This document shows positions 16,235 to 23,884 of a DNA stretch of 64,000 nt, one piece after another. The notes under the pieces were generated by a model that saw only the letters and a list, made by a program, of their open reading frames with translations, ran no database searches and was not told the origin of the DNA. A program made the translations under genes and the position numbers. How positions within the stretch are numbered: the first letter of the stretch is position 1; each line of letters begins with the position of its first letter. The stretch covers positions 1,752,719 through 1,816,718 of the forward strand of contig NZ_LT546166.1 in NCBI RefSeq assembly GCF_900078685.2, given 5' to 3'. Source of the stretch: Mycolicibacter icosiumassiliensis (GTDB lineage Bacteria; Actinomycetota; Actinomycetes; Mycobacteriales; Mycobacteriaceae).

Positions 16235-17839
16235 ATGGGTCACAGAAAATTGCCGCTGGCGTGGGCTGGTGTGGTCGTGCTCGGAGTGATTGTGGTCATC
16301 CTCGTGGTGTCCTGGCAGTTGTTTGCCCGACTGTTCGCCGCGCAGGGCATGGTCGACGATCTGAACCCGGCATTTCCTGTAGATCGGGTGGTCGGCGCAC
16401 GGGGCGGCATCGAGATGGTTTCTGCCGCGACCGACGTCGGTGATGCGATGATGCATTCCGCGGATGCAGCCGCGGAGGTCCCCAAGCTGATCGACTTCCT
16501 CGCCGAGCAGACCGGCCGCTCCAGCGATGACACGCGGGCGATGCTGGCGAAGGACTATCCGTACATCAACGGCTTCCTGACCTCATTGCCGCTTCCCGAG
16601 GTCAGCGCCGAGCTCCCGAAGATCGTTCATTACCTGGGCACCGTCTTATTCATGACACCTGATCAGGTGGACCACATGCTGGAGACGGACTACCCGAAGA
16701 TGTACCAGGTGATCGTGAACCTGCCGAGGCTGACCGCGGGCTGGGATGACATTCCGGGCACCGAGAAACTGACCCGATTCAACGGCGAACCCGTGCACAC
16801 CATGCCCCAGCTGCGGGACTACCTCAGCCAGGAGGTGATAGCCCCGGTAGAACGCCAGCAGGCCAACTTCCGGCCGCTGGGCACCCGCGGCGGGGTCGCA
16901 TACCTGGCCCCCCTGCTCCTGGCGCTGGGCATCGTGGTGATCCTCTTCGGTACGACGATGATCGTGGAGACCTGGCGAGGAGTACGGCCAAATCCGCTCC
17001 GGTACGCGTGGGTGGTCGTCCCGGTGGTCGGAGCCGTGGTGATTCTGCTAGTCCTCGCGATAAACGCGTTCCCGCGGTTCATCGGCGGACAGCAATTGCT
17101 CGATGACACCCGCCCGGTCTTCGCGCTGGATCGAATCCAGGGCGATCGCGCCGGCATCGAATTCATCTCCATCTTCGTCGAGGCCCTCGGACCGGCGGTC
17201 CTGCCCGATGGCGGCGCGACCGAGGAGTACCCCAGGCTGCTGGACCACGTCGCCAAGGAGGTGGGTGTTCCCGTCGGGGTGGTTCGTGATCTGGTGGCCC
17301 TGGATTTCCCTCACGCAGCCAGGCTGTTGGACGGGGTGCCGTTCTCCGCCTCGGTCGCCGACGCTTCGAAACTGGTCGATTACGTCGCTTCCACCTCCGG
17401 CGTGCCTCCCGCCCAGTTATGGGAGACGCTGCACGCCCGATTCCCCAAGATCTACCAGGTGCTGTCGAATCTGCAGATAGTCACCGACGGCTGGAAAGAG
17501 GTGCCCGGCACCGACAAGCTGACTCGCTTCGACGGTTCGCCGGCCCGCTCGGTTCCGCTGATCAGGGACTACTTCCGCGAGGATGTCATACCTGGATTGG
17601 AACGCCAGCAGCACAATTTCGTGGTCGTCGACACCAACTGGCCGCCGCTGTTCGTGTTCGCCCCGTTGCTGACTGCCCTCGGCGCATTCGTGATCGGCTA
17701 CGGGCTCTGGCTGGGCGTCCTGACCCGAAGGCAACTGGAACGGCAGAACGAGGCGCAGAGCCCAGTGGTCCTGGTGCCCGAGGAGCCGAGCCTGACCGGG
17801 TCGGCTCTGGGGGATTCGGCGTTGGCCGACGTCCGATGA
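16235..17839 (+). CDS. Membrane protein with two tandem homologous halves, mce-linked
   Basis: 534 aa, no named family recognised. The protein is an internal duplication: each half has one N-terminal helix (about 10-30 and 263-283), an extracytoplasmic helical domain and a second helix (about 226-246 and 476-497). Shared landmarks are DRVVGARGGIE / DRIQGDRAGIE, YPKMYQVIVNLP / FPKIYQVLSNLQ, TAGWDDIPGTEKLTRF / TDGWKEVPGTDKLTRF, LRDYLSQEVI / IRDYFREDVI and VERQQANF / LERQQHNF. It has a strong ribosome site (AAGGAGG) 7 nt before ATG and lies 22 nt after the last Mas gene, so it is probably part of the mce unit. A role in the Mce complex is inferred only from position. Confidence 0.75.
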   Translation: MGHRKLPLAWAGVVVLGVIVVILVVSWQLFARLFAAQGMVDDLNPAFPVDRVVGARGGIEMVSAATDVGDAMMHSADAAAEVPKLIDFLAEQTGRSSDDTRAMLAKDYPYINGFLTSLPLPEVSAELPKIVHYLGTVLFMTPDQVDHMLETDYPKMYQVIVNLPRLTAGWDDIPGTEKLTRFNGEPVHTMPQLRDYLSQEVIAPVERQQANFRPLGTRGGVAYLAPLLLALGIVVILFGTTMIVETWRGVRPNPLRYAWVVVPVVGAVVILLVLAINAFPRFIGGQQLLDDTRPVFALDRIQGDRAGIEFISIFVEALGPAVLPDGGATEEYPRLLDHVAKEVGVPVGVVRDLVALDFPHAARLLDGVPFSASVADASKLVDYVASTSGVPPAQLWETLHARFPKIYQVLSNLQIVTDGWKEVPGTDKLTRFDGSPARSVPLIRDYFREDVIPGLERQQHNFVVVDTNWPPLFVFAPLLTALGAFVIGYGLWLGVLTRRQLERQNEAQSPVVLVPEEPSLTGSALGDSALADVR

Positions 17840-17848
17840 CGGAGACCA

Positions 17849-17882
17849 CCGGCGCCGCCGCCCCAGGTGGAGGGGCGCCGGG
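17849..17882. terminator. GC-rich hairpin at the end of the mce transcription unit
   Basis: CCGGCGCC (17849-17856) pairs with GGCGCCGG (17875-17882) around an 18-nt loop, just after the tandem-repeat membrane gene. There is no T-run, so it could be a U-less mycobacterial terminator or only a chance GC palindrome. Confidence 0.3.
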
Positions 17883-17928
17883 AGGTTCGTGAACTGAATT
17901 GAACGACAACAACAAAGGAGAACTCACA

Positions 17929-18687
17929 ATGAGCCACAACGACATGCTCGACGCCGCTCGCGCCGCGGGGGCGCCCATAGAGCAAGCGGTCGCGCTGTTC
18001 ATGCTGCACCAGGAGACTGCCGCCGAAAGTGTCGCAGCGGGTTACCAGAACTCATTCGCGGGCTATGTGGTGGGTCGCGGAGGTGTGCTGGGCGAGGCAA
18101 CCGGCGCCACGGTCAGCGCGGTGTTCGCGGCATTCGATCCCGCATTCCTTCGTAGCCTCTGGGAGGAAGGCGTCGCGGTGCGTGACGCCGCCGGCGCGGC
18201 CGAACTCTACTGGGACCAGACCGCCGGCTTTGCGCGTAGACACTTGACCGGCATCGAAGGGCTGGACCGCATCGCCGCGTTGGGGGAGAAGGTGATCGCA
18301 GCGACGCCAGACGCGGGCCTGCCGCTGTACGCCGGCTGGCGCACCATGCCGCTGGCCGACGACGCGCCGGCGCGGGCGCTACAGGTGATGTTCATCCTGC
18401 GGGAGTTGCGGGGTGGTGTGCATTTCAACGCCCTCACCATCTCCGGTATCACGCCCGTCGAAGCGCACATGCTCAACCACGGCCATGACTACACCACCAT
18501 GTTCGGCTGGCCTGAGCCGTTCGCCGACGGCGCGGACAAAAAGGAGCGTTACGCCGAGGTCGAGCAGACGACCAACCAGCGGATGGCGGAGATCTTCGCG
18601 GCTGCCCTCGACCGTGACGAGGCAAACGAACTCGTTGGATTGAGCGCCGCAGTTTGGGCGTGGTTAAAGGCCGGTGTCCCGGCATGA
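17929..18687 (+). CDS. SCO6745-family protein
   Basis: 252 aa, largely helical, resembling the SCO6745 family of actinobacterial proteins (function not established). No signal peptide or membrane segment. ATG at 17929 is chosen over the upstream in-frame start because AAAGGAGAA sits 8 nt before it and the protein begins SHNDMLDAARAAGAPIE as family members do. The 89-nt gap with a hairpin separates it from the mce unit, so it is probably transcribed on its own. It ends 24 nt from the convergent mycoredoxin gene. Confidence 0.6.
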   Translation: MSHNDMLDAARAAGAPIEQAVALFMLHQETAAESVAAGYQNSFAGYVVGRGGVLGEATGATVSAVFAAFDPAFLRSLWEEGVAVRDAAGAAELYWDQTAGFARRHLTGIEGLDRIAALGEKVIAATPDAGLPLYAGWRTMPLADDAPARALQVMFILRELRGGVHFNALTISGITPVEAHMLNHGHDYTTMFGWPEPFADGADKKERYAEVEQTTNQRMAEIFAAALDRDEANELVGLSAAVWAWLKAGVPA

Positions 18688-18711
18688 ACACCTCGGGCGG
18701 GCGCCACCGTC

Positions 18712-18972
18712 TCAGCGCGCCAGCTGCTCCAGTTTCGCCTTGACCTCACGACCGGTCGGATTCGTCATCGTCGAGCCGTCGGCGAAGCGCAGCGTCGGAA
18801 CAGTCCGGTTGCCGCCGTTGGCCGAGGCGACGAACTCCGCGGCGGTCGGGTCGGACTCGATGTCGATCTCGTCGAAGGCGATACCGAACTTGTTCAGAAC
18901 GATCTTGAGCTGGCGGCAGTAGCCGCACCAGCCGGTGGTGTACATCACGAGCGGCGCATTGCTGTCGGTCAT
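18712..18972 (-). CDS. mrx1: Mycoredoxin 1 (Rv3198A-like glutaredoxin)
   Basis: 86-aa glutaredoxin-fold protein that reduces mycothiol-protein mixed disulfides in the cytoplasm. The active site is C-G-Y-C at residues 16-19 (TTGWCGYC), followed by the cis-proline loop NGGNRTVPT and the conserved ADGSTMTNP. The length and these motifs match Rv3198A. It is divergent from uvrD2, as expected in mycobacteria, with 75 nt between the start codons. Confidence 0.95.
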   Translation of the reverse strand: MTDSNAPLVMYTTGWCGYCRQLKIVLNKFGIAFDEIDIESDPTAAEFVASANGGNRTVPTLRFADGSTMTNPTGREVKAKLEQLAR

Positions 18973-19047
18973 AGCTGTTCAAACTAGTCGCTGAGGATGC
19001 TGGGCCGCTCGCGGCCGGACGTCAGGGGTTCCTGCCAAGATGGACAC

Positions 19048-21147
19048 ATGGCTGACCCGCTGATCGACGCTCTGGACGACGAGCAGCGCGCTGCCGTGCT
19101 GGCGCCACGCGGGCCGGTATGCGTGCTGGCCGGGGCCGGGACCGGCAAGACCCGCACCATCACCCACCGGATCGCCCAGCTCGTGGCGGGAGGTCACGTC
19201 GCATCCGGGCAGGTGCTGGCGGTGACGTTCACCCAGCGTGCCGCCGGCGAGATGCGTTCTCGGCTGCGGGCCCTGGGTTCGGTCGCGAACGGCGAGGGCG
19301 GGACTGGCAACGGAGTGGGCGCGGTGCAGGCGCTGACCTTTCACGCCGCCGCACGCCGGCAGCTGCGCTACTTCTGGCCCCGGGTGGTCGGTGACACGTC
19401 CTGGGAGCTGCTGGACCGCAAGTTCGGGGTGGTGGCTCGCGCCGCCGGGCATGCCGGGCTGCGCTTGAGCAACGACGACGTCCGCGATGTGGCCGGCGAG
19501 ATCGAGTGGGCCAAGGCGTCCCTGATCGGCCCGGAGCAGTACCCGGAAGCCGTGGCCGCCGCCGGCCGCGACACCCCGGTGGATGCCGCGCAGCTCGCCG
19601 AGGTCTACGCCGGGTATGAGTCGCTGAAGGTCCGCGGCGAGGTCACAATGCTCGACTTCGACGATTTGCTGCTGCACACCGCCGCCGCGATCGAGAATGA
19701 CGCGGCGGTGGCCGCCGAATTCCGGGACCGCTACCGCTGCTTCGTCGTCGACGAATACCAGGACGTCACCCCGCTGCAGCAGCGGGTGCTGTCGGCGTGG
19801 CTGGGGCAGCGCGATGACCTGACCGTGGTCGGCGACGCCAACCAGACCATCTACTCGTTCACCGGCGCCTCCCCGCGCTACCTGCTCGACTTCACCCGCC
19901 GATTCCCCGACGCCGCCCTGGTGCGGCTGGAACGTGACTACCGGTCCACCCCGGAGGTGGTGTCGCTGGCCAACCGGGTGATCGCCGCGGCCCGCGGCCG
20001 GGTGGCGGGCAGCAAGCTGAAGTTGATCGGTCAGCGCGAATCCGGCCCGACGCCGACCTTCCGGGAGCACCCCGACGAGGTCGCCGAGGCCACCGCGGTG
20101 GCCAAGTCGATCGCCCGGCTGATCGAGGGCGGCACCGCCGCCGCCGAGATCGCGGTGTTGTACCGGATCAATGCCCAGTCAGAGGTCTACGAGGAGGCGC
20201 TCACCGAGGCCGGCGTCGCCTACCAGGTGCGCGGGGGAGAGGGATTCTTCACCCGCCAGGAGATCCGCCAGGCGCTGGTCGCCTTACAGCGGGCCGCGCA
20301 GAGAGGCGCCGACGGGCCGCTACCGGAAACCGTGCGCGCCGTGCTGGAGCCGCTCGGCCTGACCGCCGAGCCGCCCACCGGCGCCCAGGCGCGGGAACGC
20401 TGGGAGGCCCTCGGTGCGCTGGCCGAGCTCGTCGACGACGAAGTGGCCCAGCGCCCGGACCTGGATCTGCCTGGACTGCTGGCCGAGCTGCGGATGCGCG
20501 CCGACTCCCGGCATCCACCGACCGTTCAGGGCGTCACGCTCGCGTCGCTGCACGCCGCCAAGGGCCTGGAATGGGACGCGGTGTTCCTGGTGGGCCTGGC
20601 CGACGGCACGCTGCCGATCTCGCATGCCCTGGCGCACGGCCCGGACAGCGAAGCCGTCGAAGAGGAACGCCGGCTGCTCTACGTCGGCGTCACCCGCGCG
20701 CGCATTCACCTGGCGTTGAGCTGGGCGCTGGCCCGCGCTCCGGGCGGGCGGGCGTCGCGCAAACCGTCGCGATTCCTCAGCGGGATCGCGCCGCAGGCCG
20801 TCGTCAGCGCCACTCCCGCCAAGCGCCGGTCGCGGAGCACTCCGAAGCACTGCCGGGTCTGCAACAAGGACCTGGCCACTCCGGCCGCCATCATGTTGAG
20901 CCGGTGCGAGACCTGCGCGGCCGACGTCGACACCGAGCTTCTGGTGGCACTCAAGGACTGGCGGCTGCGCACCGCCACCGAGCTGAAAGTGCCCGCTTAC
21001 ATCGTCTTTTCCGACAACACCTTGACCGCGATCGCCGAGATGCTGCCGGTGGACGAGGCCGCGCTGGTGGCGATTCCGGGCATCGGTGCGCGCAAGCTGG
21101 AACAGTTCGGCTCCGACGTCCTCGAGCTGGTCCGCAACCGGGACTGA
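19048..21147 (+). CDS. uvrD2: ATP-dependent DNA helicase UvrD2
   Basis: Superfamily 1 3'-to-5' DNA helicase of 699 aa, essentially the length of Rv3198c. Walker A GAGTGKT lies near residue 33, motif II is VVDEYQD near 236, and the remaining SF1 motifs are visible ([37 protein letters not shown]). Four cysteines in two C-x2-C pairs (about 610-632) form the zinc-binding motif of UvrD2, followed by a C-terminal HRDC domain (about 640-697). The start is ATG 19048; 17 extra in-frame codons upstream do not align with the family. Confidence 0.96.
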   Translation: MADPLIDALDDEQRAAVLAPRGPVCVLAGAGTGKTRTITHRIAQLVAGGHVASGQVLAVTFTQRAAGEMRSRLRALGSVANGEGGTGNGVGAVQALTFHAAARRQLRYFWPRVVGDTSWELLDRKFGVVARAAGHAGLRLSNDDVRDVAGEIEWAKASLIGPEQYPEAVAAAGRDTPVDAAQLAEVYAGYESLKVRGEVTMLDFDDLLLHTAAAIENDAAVAAEFRDRYRCFVVDEYQDVTPLQQRVLSAWLGQRDDLTVVGDANQTIYSFTGASPRYLLDFTRRFPDAALVRLERDYRSTPEVVSLANRVIAAARGRVAGSKLKLIGQRESGPTPTFREHPDEVAEATAVAKSIARLIEGGTAAAEIAVLYRINAQSEVYEEALTEAGVAYQVRGGEGFFTRQEIRQALVALQRAAQRGADGPLPETVRAVLEPLGLTAEPPTGAQARERWEALGALAELVDDEVAQRPDLDLPGLLAELRMRADSRHPPTVQGVTLASLHAAKGLEWDAVFLVGLADGTLPISHALAHGPDSEAVEEERRLLYVGVTRARIHLALSWALARAPGGRASRKPSRFLSGIAPQAVVSATPAKRRSRSTPKHCRVCNKDLATPAAIMLSRCETCAADVDTELLVALKDWRLRTATELKVPAYIVFSDNTLTAIAEMLPVDEAALVAIPGIGARKLEQFGSDVLELVRNRD

Positions 21148-21158
21148 ATGTGCAGGTC

Positions 21159-21198
21159 AAAAAATCGGTTGTGCATCCCACGGGGCAACCGTTAACCT
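21159..21198 (+). promoter_or_regulatory. whiB7 promoter with WhiB7-type AT-rich element
   Basis: An A-rich block AAAAAATCGG (21159-21168) lies directly against a -35 TTGTGC (21169-21174). An 18-bp spacer leads to a -10-like TAACCT (21193-21198). An AT-rich block just upstream of -35 is the known signature of WhiB7/SigA-activated promoters, including the autoregulated whiB7 promoter. The predicted transcription start is close to the uORF ATG at 21207. Confidence 0.75.
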
Positions 21199-21206
21199 GC
21201 CTAACC

Positions 21207-21296
21207 ATGAACACCCCGAACACGATCGGTGTACGTGCGGCTGCCGCGGCGGCGCATGCCGCTGCCGGCGTGTCCGTGCATCGGGGTTTTGCCTAA
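21207..21296 (+). CDS. whiB7 upstream ORF (leader peptide, 29 aa)
   Basis: Short ORF of 29 codons between the whiB7 promoter and attenuator: begins MNTPNTIGVR, continues with an alanine run and ends VHRGFA. In mycobacteria the whiB7 leader contains a uORF whose translation controls readthrough of the downstream terminator when ribosomes are inhibited. The ATG lies about 9 nt after the -10 box, so it may be read from a leaderless or nearly leaderless transcript. It is intact although whiB7 itself is destroyed. Confidence 0.7.
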   Translation: MNTPNTIGVRAAAAAAHAAAGVSVHRGFA

Positions 21297-21320
21297 CGCA
21301 TCAAGCTCAACCCGCCCGAT

Positions 21321-21360
21321 GGCCACGGACCTGAAATCAGGACCGTGGCCAATTTTTTTT
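21321..21360 (+). terminator. whiB7 transcription attenuator (intrinsic terminator)
   Basis: GGCCACGG (21321-21328) pairs with CCGTGGCC (21343-21350). An inner stem CCTGA/TCAGG (21330-21334 with 21337-21341) continues the helix across a single A.A mismatch, and AATTTTTTTT (21351-21360) follows. This is a textbook Rho-independent terminator, very rare at this GC content, and it sits where the whiB7 attenuator is known to lie. Confidence 0.88.
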
Positions 21361-21393
21361 GCGCTATTCCGAAGAACAAGGTGACCAGCGACC

Positions 21394-21426
21394 ATGAAGA
21401 ACAAGCTCGAACTCCCGTGTAACAGA
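21394..21426 (+). pseudogene. whiB7: whiB7 remnant: first about ten codons only
   Basis: After the leader and a possible ribosome site (AAGGTGA, 13 nt upstream) an ATG opens a frame reading M-K-N-K-L-E-L-P-C-N. WhiB7 proteins begin with a short variable stretch followed by L-P-C-H and the rest of the [4Fe-4S] domain, so the first cluster cysteine seems to be present. The next bases are an inverted copy of the ABC1 kinase 3' end, and the remaining cysteines, the G-V-W-G-G turn and the Arg/Gly/Pro AT-hook are absent from the whole window. The fused frame runs to 21591 as antisense of the kinase gene and is meaningless. Assigning these ten codons to whiB7 rests on position and the LPC match. Confidence 0.65.
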
Positions 21427-21521
21427 CCCACGTGCCGGTCAAGCGCCTGTCCGAGGAGTACGTGCCGGGCTTCACCGCCTGAGCACGTACTCCTCGGACA
21501 GGCGCTTGACCGGCACGTGGG
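21427..21521. repeat. 39-bp perfect inverted repeat (fold-back junction)
   Basis: Bases 21427-21465 are the exact reverse complement of 21483-21521, separated by 17 nt (21466-21482). The left arm plus spacer (21427-21482) reads on the + strand as the expected end of an ABC1 kinase gene (V-K-R-L-S-E-E-Y-V-P-G-F-T-A-stop). The right arm is the same coding segment in its proper - strand place. The structure is therefore a 56-bp inverted copy of the kinase 3' end pasted into the broken whiB7 gene. It could have arisen by a fold-back/template-switch event or be an assembly or library artefact. Confidence 0.9.
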
Positions 21522-22791
21522 CGTCGAGCTGGCACATGATCGCCGTGGTCGAGGCGAGCACCCGCATCGGCATCGCCAGCTTGGGCGGTAGGTCCAGCTG
21601 CCGCGCGGTCTTGAGCTGCTCGACCGGCCGTTCCAACTGCTTGCCGGCCATTCGCATCAGCCATTTGCGGCTGTAGTGGAACACCTCGACTTGCACCGGC
21701 TCGACGTACTGGCGCAGCATCTCGTCGATCTCACGGACCGACACCTCCTGCCCCTTCTGGATGAAGCCGCCCTGGCGCATGGTCGCGATGACCTTGTCGT
21801 AGTCCTTGTCCCGGGCGTAGCGCACCGCGGCACCCAGTTCGGCCGGGAACCCGCCCGGCATCGGGGCGACCGCCCCGAAGTCGATGACGCCCATCTTGGT
21901 GCCGTCGATCAGCATGAAGTTGCCGGGGTGGGCATCGCCGTGGATCAGTTCCAGCCGGCGCGCGGCGTCCCAGGTGAACTCGGCCAGCCGGGTGCCCATC
22001 AGGTCGCGCTGCTCGACGGTGCCGTTGCGGATGATCTCGGCCATCCCGACGCCCTCGATCCACTCCTGGATGACCGTCTTGGGCGCCGACGCCACCACGT
22101 TGGGGATGACGAAGTGCGGGTGGTCCTTGTAGGCCTTGGCGAAGATCCGCTGGTTGTCGGCCTCAAGCCGGTAGTCCAGCTCCATCTCGGTGCGCTCGAT
22201 CAGCTCGTCGACCACGCCCTGCACATCCACGCCGGGGGCCAGCTGCTTGAAGACGCCGGTCAACCGTCGGATGGTCTTGAGGTCGGCGCGCAGTGCCTCG
22301 TCGGCGCCGGGGTACTGGATCTTGACCGCCACCTGTCGGCCGTCGGCCCAGACACCGCGGTGCACCTGGCCGATGCTGGCCGAGGCGATGGGTTCGTCGT
22401 CGAAGGAGCTGAATCGTTCCCGCCACTTGGTGCCCAGCTGGGCGTCGAGCACCCGGTGCACCTTGTCGGCGGGCAGCGGGGGAGCGTCCTTCTGCAGCTT
22501 GGTCAGCGCCTCCCGGTAGGGCTCGCCGAACTCCTCGGGGATGGCCGCCTCCATCACCGACAGGGCCTGGCCCACCTTCATCGCGCCGCCCTTGAGCTCA
22601 CCCAAGACGGTGAACAGCTGGTTGGCTGCCTTCTCCATGAGCTCGGCGGTGACTTCGTCCTTGGACTTGCCGGTCAGTCGTTTCCCGAGCCCGAGTGCTG
22701 CCCGGCCGGCAAAGCCGACGGGCAGGCTGGCCAGCTTCGCATTGCGCGCCGCGCTTCCGCGTTTGATTTCTGACACGTGCCCATCATCCAT
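21472..22791 (-). CDS. ABC1/UbiB-family atypical kinase (Rv3197-like), altered C-terminus
   Basis: 439-aa ABC1 (UbiB/ADCK-like) protein kinase-like ATPase. Seen: the KxGQ-type motif (GAMKVGQALSVME), the QVAVKIQYP lysine strand, HGDAHPGNF catalytic loop and IDFGAV metal-binding motif. Start ATG 22791 gives MDDGHVSEIKRG, matching Rv3197; the longer upstream frame is rejected. In M. tuberculosis this gene is convergent with whiB7. Here the last codons read S-E-E-Y-V-L-R-R-stop, because the inverted repeat replaces the normal P-G-F-T-A end, which is now found on the other strand. Only about six residues are lost, so the enzyme is probably functional. Confidence 0.9.
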   Translation of the reverse strand: MDDGHVSEIKRGSAARNAKLASLPVGFAGRAALGLGKRLTGKSKDEVTAELMEKAANQLFTVLGELKGGAMKVGQALSVMEAAIPEEFGEPYREALTKLQKDAPPLPADKVHRVLDAQLGTKWRERFSSFDDEPIASASIGQVHRGVWADGRQVAVKIQYPGADEALRADLKTIRRLTGVFKQLAPGVDVQGVVDELIERTEMELDYRLEADNQRIFAKAYKDHPHFVIPNVVASAPKTVIQEWIEGVGMAEIIRNGTVEQRDLMGTRLAEFTWDAARRLELIHGDAHPGNFMLIDGTKMGVIDFGAVAPMPGGFPAELGAAVRYARDKDYDKVIATMRQGGFIQKGQEVSVREIDEMLRQYVEPVQVEVFHYSRKWLMRMAGKQLERPVEQLKTARQLDLPPKLAMPMRVLASTTAIMCQLDAHVPVKRLSEEYVLRR

Positions 22792-22846
22792 GACGTTGTT
22801 GTGGTGCCGGTCACCGCGGTGACAATTTTCGATGGCGGTTGTCACC

Positions 22847-23758
22847 TCAGCAATCGCACATCGGATGCCGGACCCAGCGCCGCGTCATCATCGATCCGGT
22901 GGCCAGATCCAGCTCCAGGGTGGCGCCCAGCGTCGGCGGAGCGGCCAGGCCGGTTGCAGCCCCGCGCACCGCGGCGATCACCCGCTCGATTTGGCTCAGC
23001 GCCAGCGCCGCGGTCGCCAGCACGGTTGCCCGGTCGGCGTGGGTGACGGTGTGGCGGAGCTGCGCGGCCACCGCGGGCCACGCGGAGTCCCGGTCTCTCC
23101 GGTGCAGATCGGCGCAGCCCAAACAGCTGGTGACTCCCGGCAGGACCAGCGGGCCGATGATGCCGGTGCCGTCGCGCACCCGCACCGGCAGGTGCGGCAC
23201 CCGCGCGGCGTGCAGTTCACGCACCAGCCTCGGGTCGGGGACCAGGTAATCCGCCAGTACCACCAGATCGGTCCCGGTGGCGCTGAGCGCGGCGTGTGGA
23301 TGACTGCTGCGCCGGACGACGGCGCTCGAGCAGCGCAACGATTCGACCAACAGATCCGACAAGGGGCCGCGGCCGTGCACCCGCAGCGAGACTGTGCGGC
23401 ACCGACGGCTCGTCGCGGTGCCGCGGACGGCGACACGTGCCGCGACCAGCGCGACCAGCAGGTCGTCCAGCTCCCCGGTGTCTACCGGGCCGTGTTGGGC
23501 GGCTTCGTGGCGCAGCGCGGCGACGGTGGTCGGGATCTGCATCGTGCGCAGGACGGTGGCCAGCGCGGCGGTGCTCAGCCCGCGGGGTGGTCGCACCAGA
23601 ACGGCGCGCCGCGGATCCCAGCCGACCTGGACGGCACCGTCGGGGCGCAGCAACACCGGCAGCGCCGGATCGAGGATGTAGGTGGAGGTCTCGGAACCAA
23701 CCCTTGTCACGCAGGCGACCCTGCCATGCCGGCTGGCGACGATCCTCCCGTCATCCAC
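22847..23758 (-). CDS. TOMM cyclodehydratase-like / leader-peptide-binding protein (Rv3196-like)
   Basis: 303-aa protein related to the ThiF/E1-like, leader-binding partner of azoline-forming cyclodehydratases (bacteriocin-biosynthesis cyclodehydratase type). The landmark is LPGVTSCLGCADLHRRDRD around residues 208-226, the usual C-x2-C zinc-binding segment, preceded by a Rossmann-like strand (TDLVVLADY). No YcaO gene is nearby, so it is an orphan; mycobacteria conserve it between Rv3195- and Rv3197-like genes. It starts with GTG at 23758, overlapping a possible 35-codon ORF, and lies 55 nt upstream of the ABC1 kinase gene, so those two may be co-transcribed. True function is unknown. Confidence 0.65.
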   Translation of the reverse strand: MDDGRIVASRHGRVACVTRVGSETSTYILDPALPVLLRPDGAVQVGWDPRRAVLVRPPRGLSTAALATVLRTMQIPTTVAALRHEAAQHGPVDTGELDDLLVALVAARVAVRGTATSRRCRTVSLRVHGRGPLSDLLVESLRCSSAVVRRSSHPHAALSATGTDLVVLADYLVPDPRLVRELHAARVPHLPVRVRDGTGIIGPLVLPGVTSCLGCADLHRRDRDSAWPAVAAQLRHTVTHADRATVLATAALALSQIERVIAAVRGAATGLAAPPTLGATLELDLATGSMMTRRWVRHPMCDC

Positions 23759-23858
23759 AGGGGCGAGAAACGATGCGCCGCGCGGCCTCCACGGCGGCGC
23801 CGCGTTGGCGTGCGATGACGGCGCGGTCGGTAATGGTCTGGTACGGATCAGTAGGCAA
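23751..23858 (-). CDS. Possible small ORF (35 codons) overlapping the TOMM-like gene
   Basis: In the 126-nt gap between the Rv3195-like and TOMM-like genes the - strand has TTG with GGAG 5 nt upstream, then 35 sense codons and a TGA that overlaps the GTG of the next gene by 8 nt. The product starts (M)PTDPYQTITDRAV and ends I-V-S-R-P-C-G; about 70% of third positions are G/C. The ribosome site, the coupling overlap and the even codon use argue for translation. The rare start codon and short length argue against. I recognise no family. Confidence 0.33.
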   Translation of the reverse strand: MPTDPYQTITDRAVIARQRGAAVEAARRIVSRPCG

Positions 23859-23884
23859 CTGAACTCCAGGCCGCGCGGTGCGCC

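Noticed and set aside
21394..21591. 65-codon frame starting at the whiB7 ATG
   Set aside because: Only the first ten codons look like WhiB7; the rest is antisense of the ABC1 kinase, so it is treated as a remnant, not a gene.
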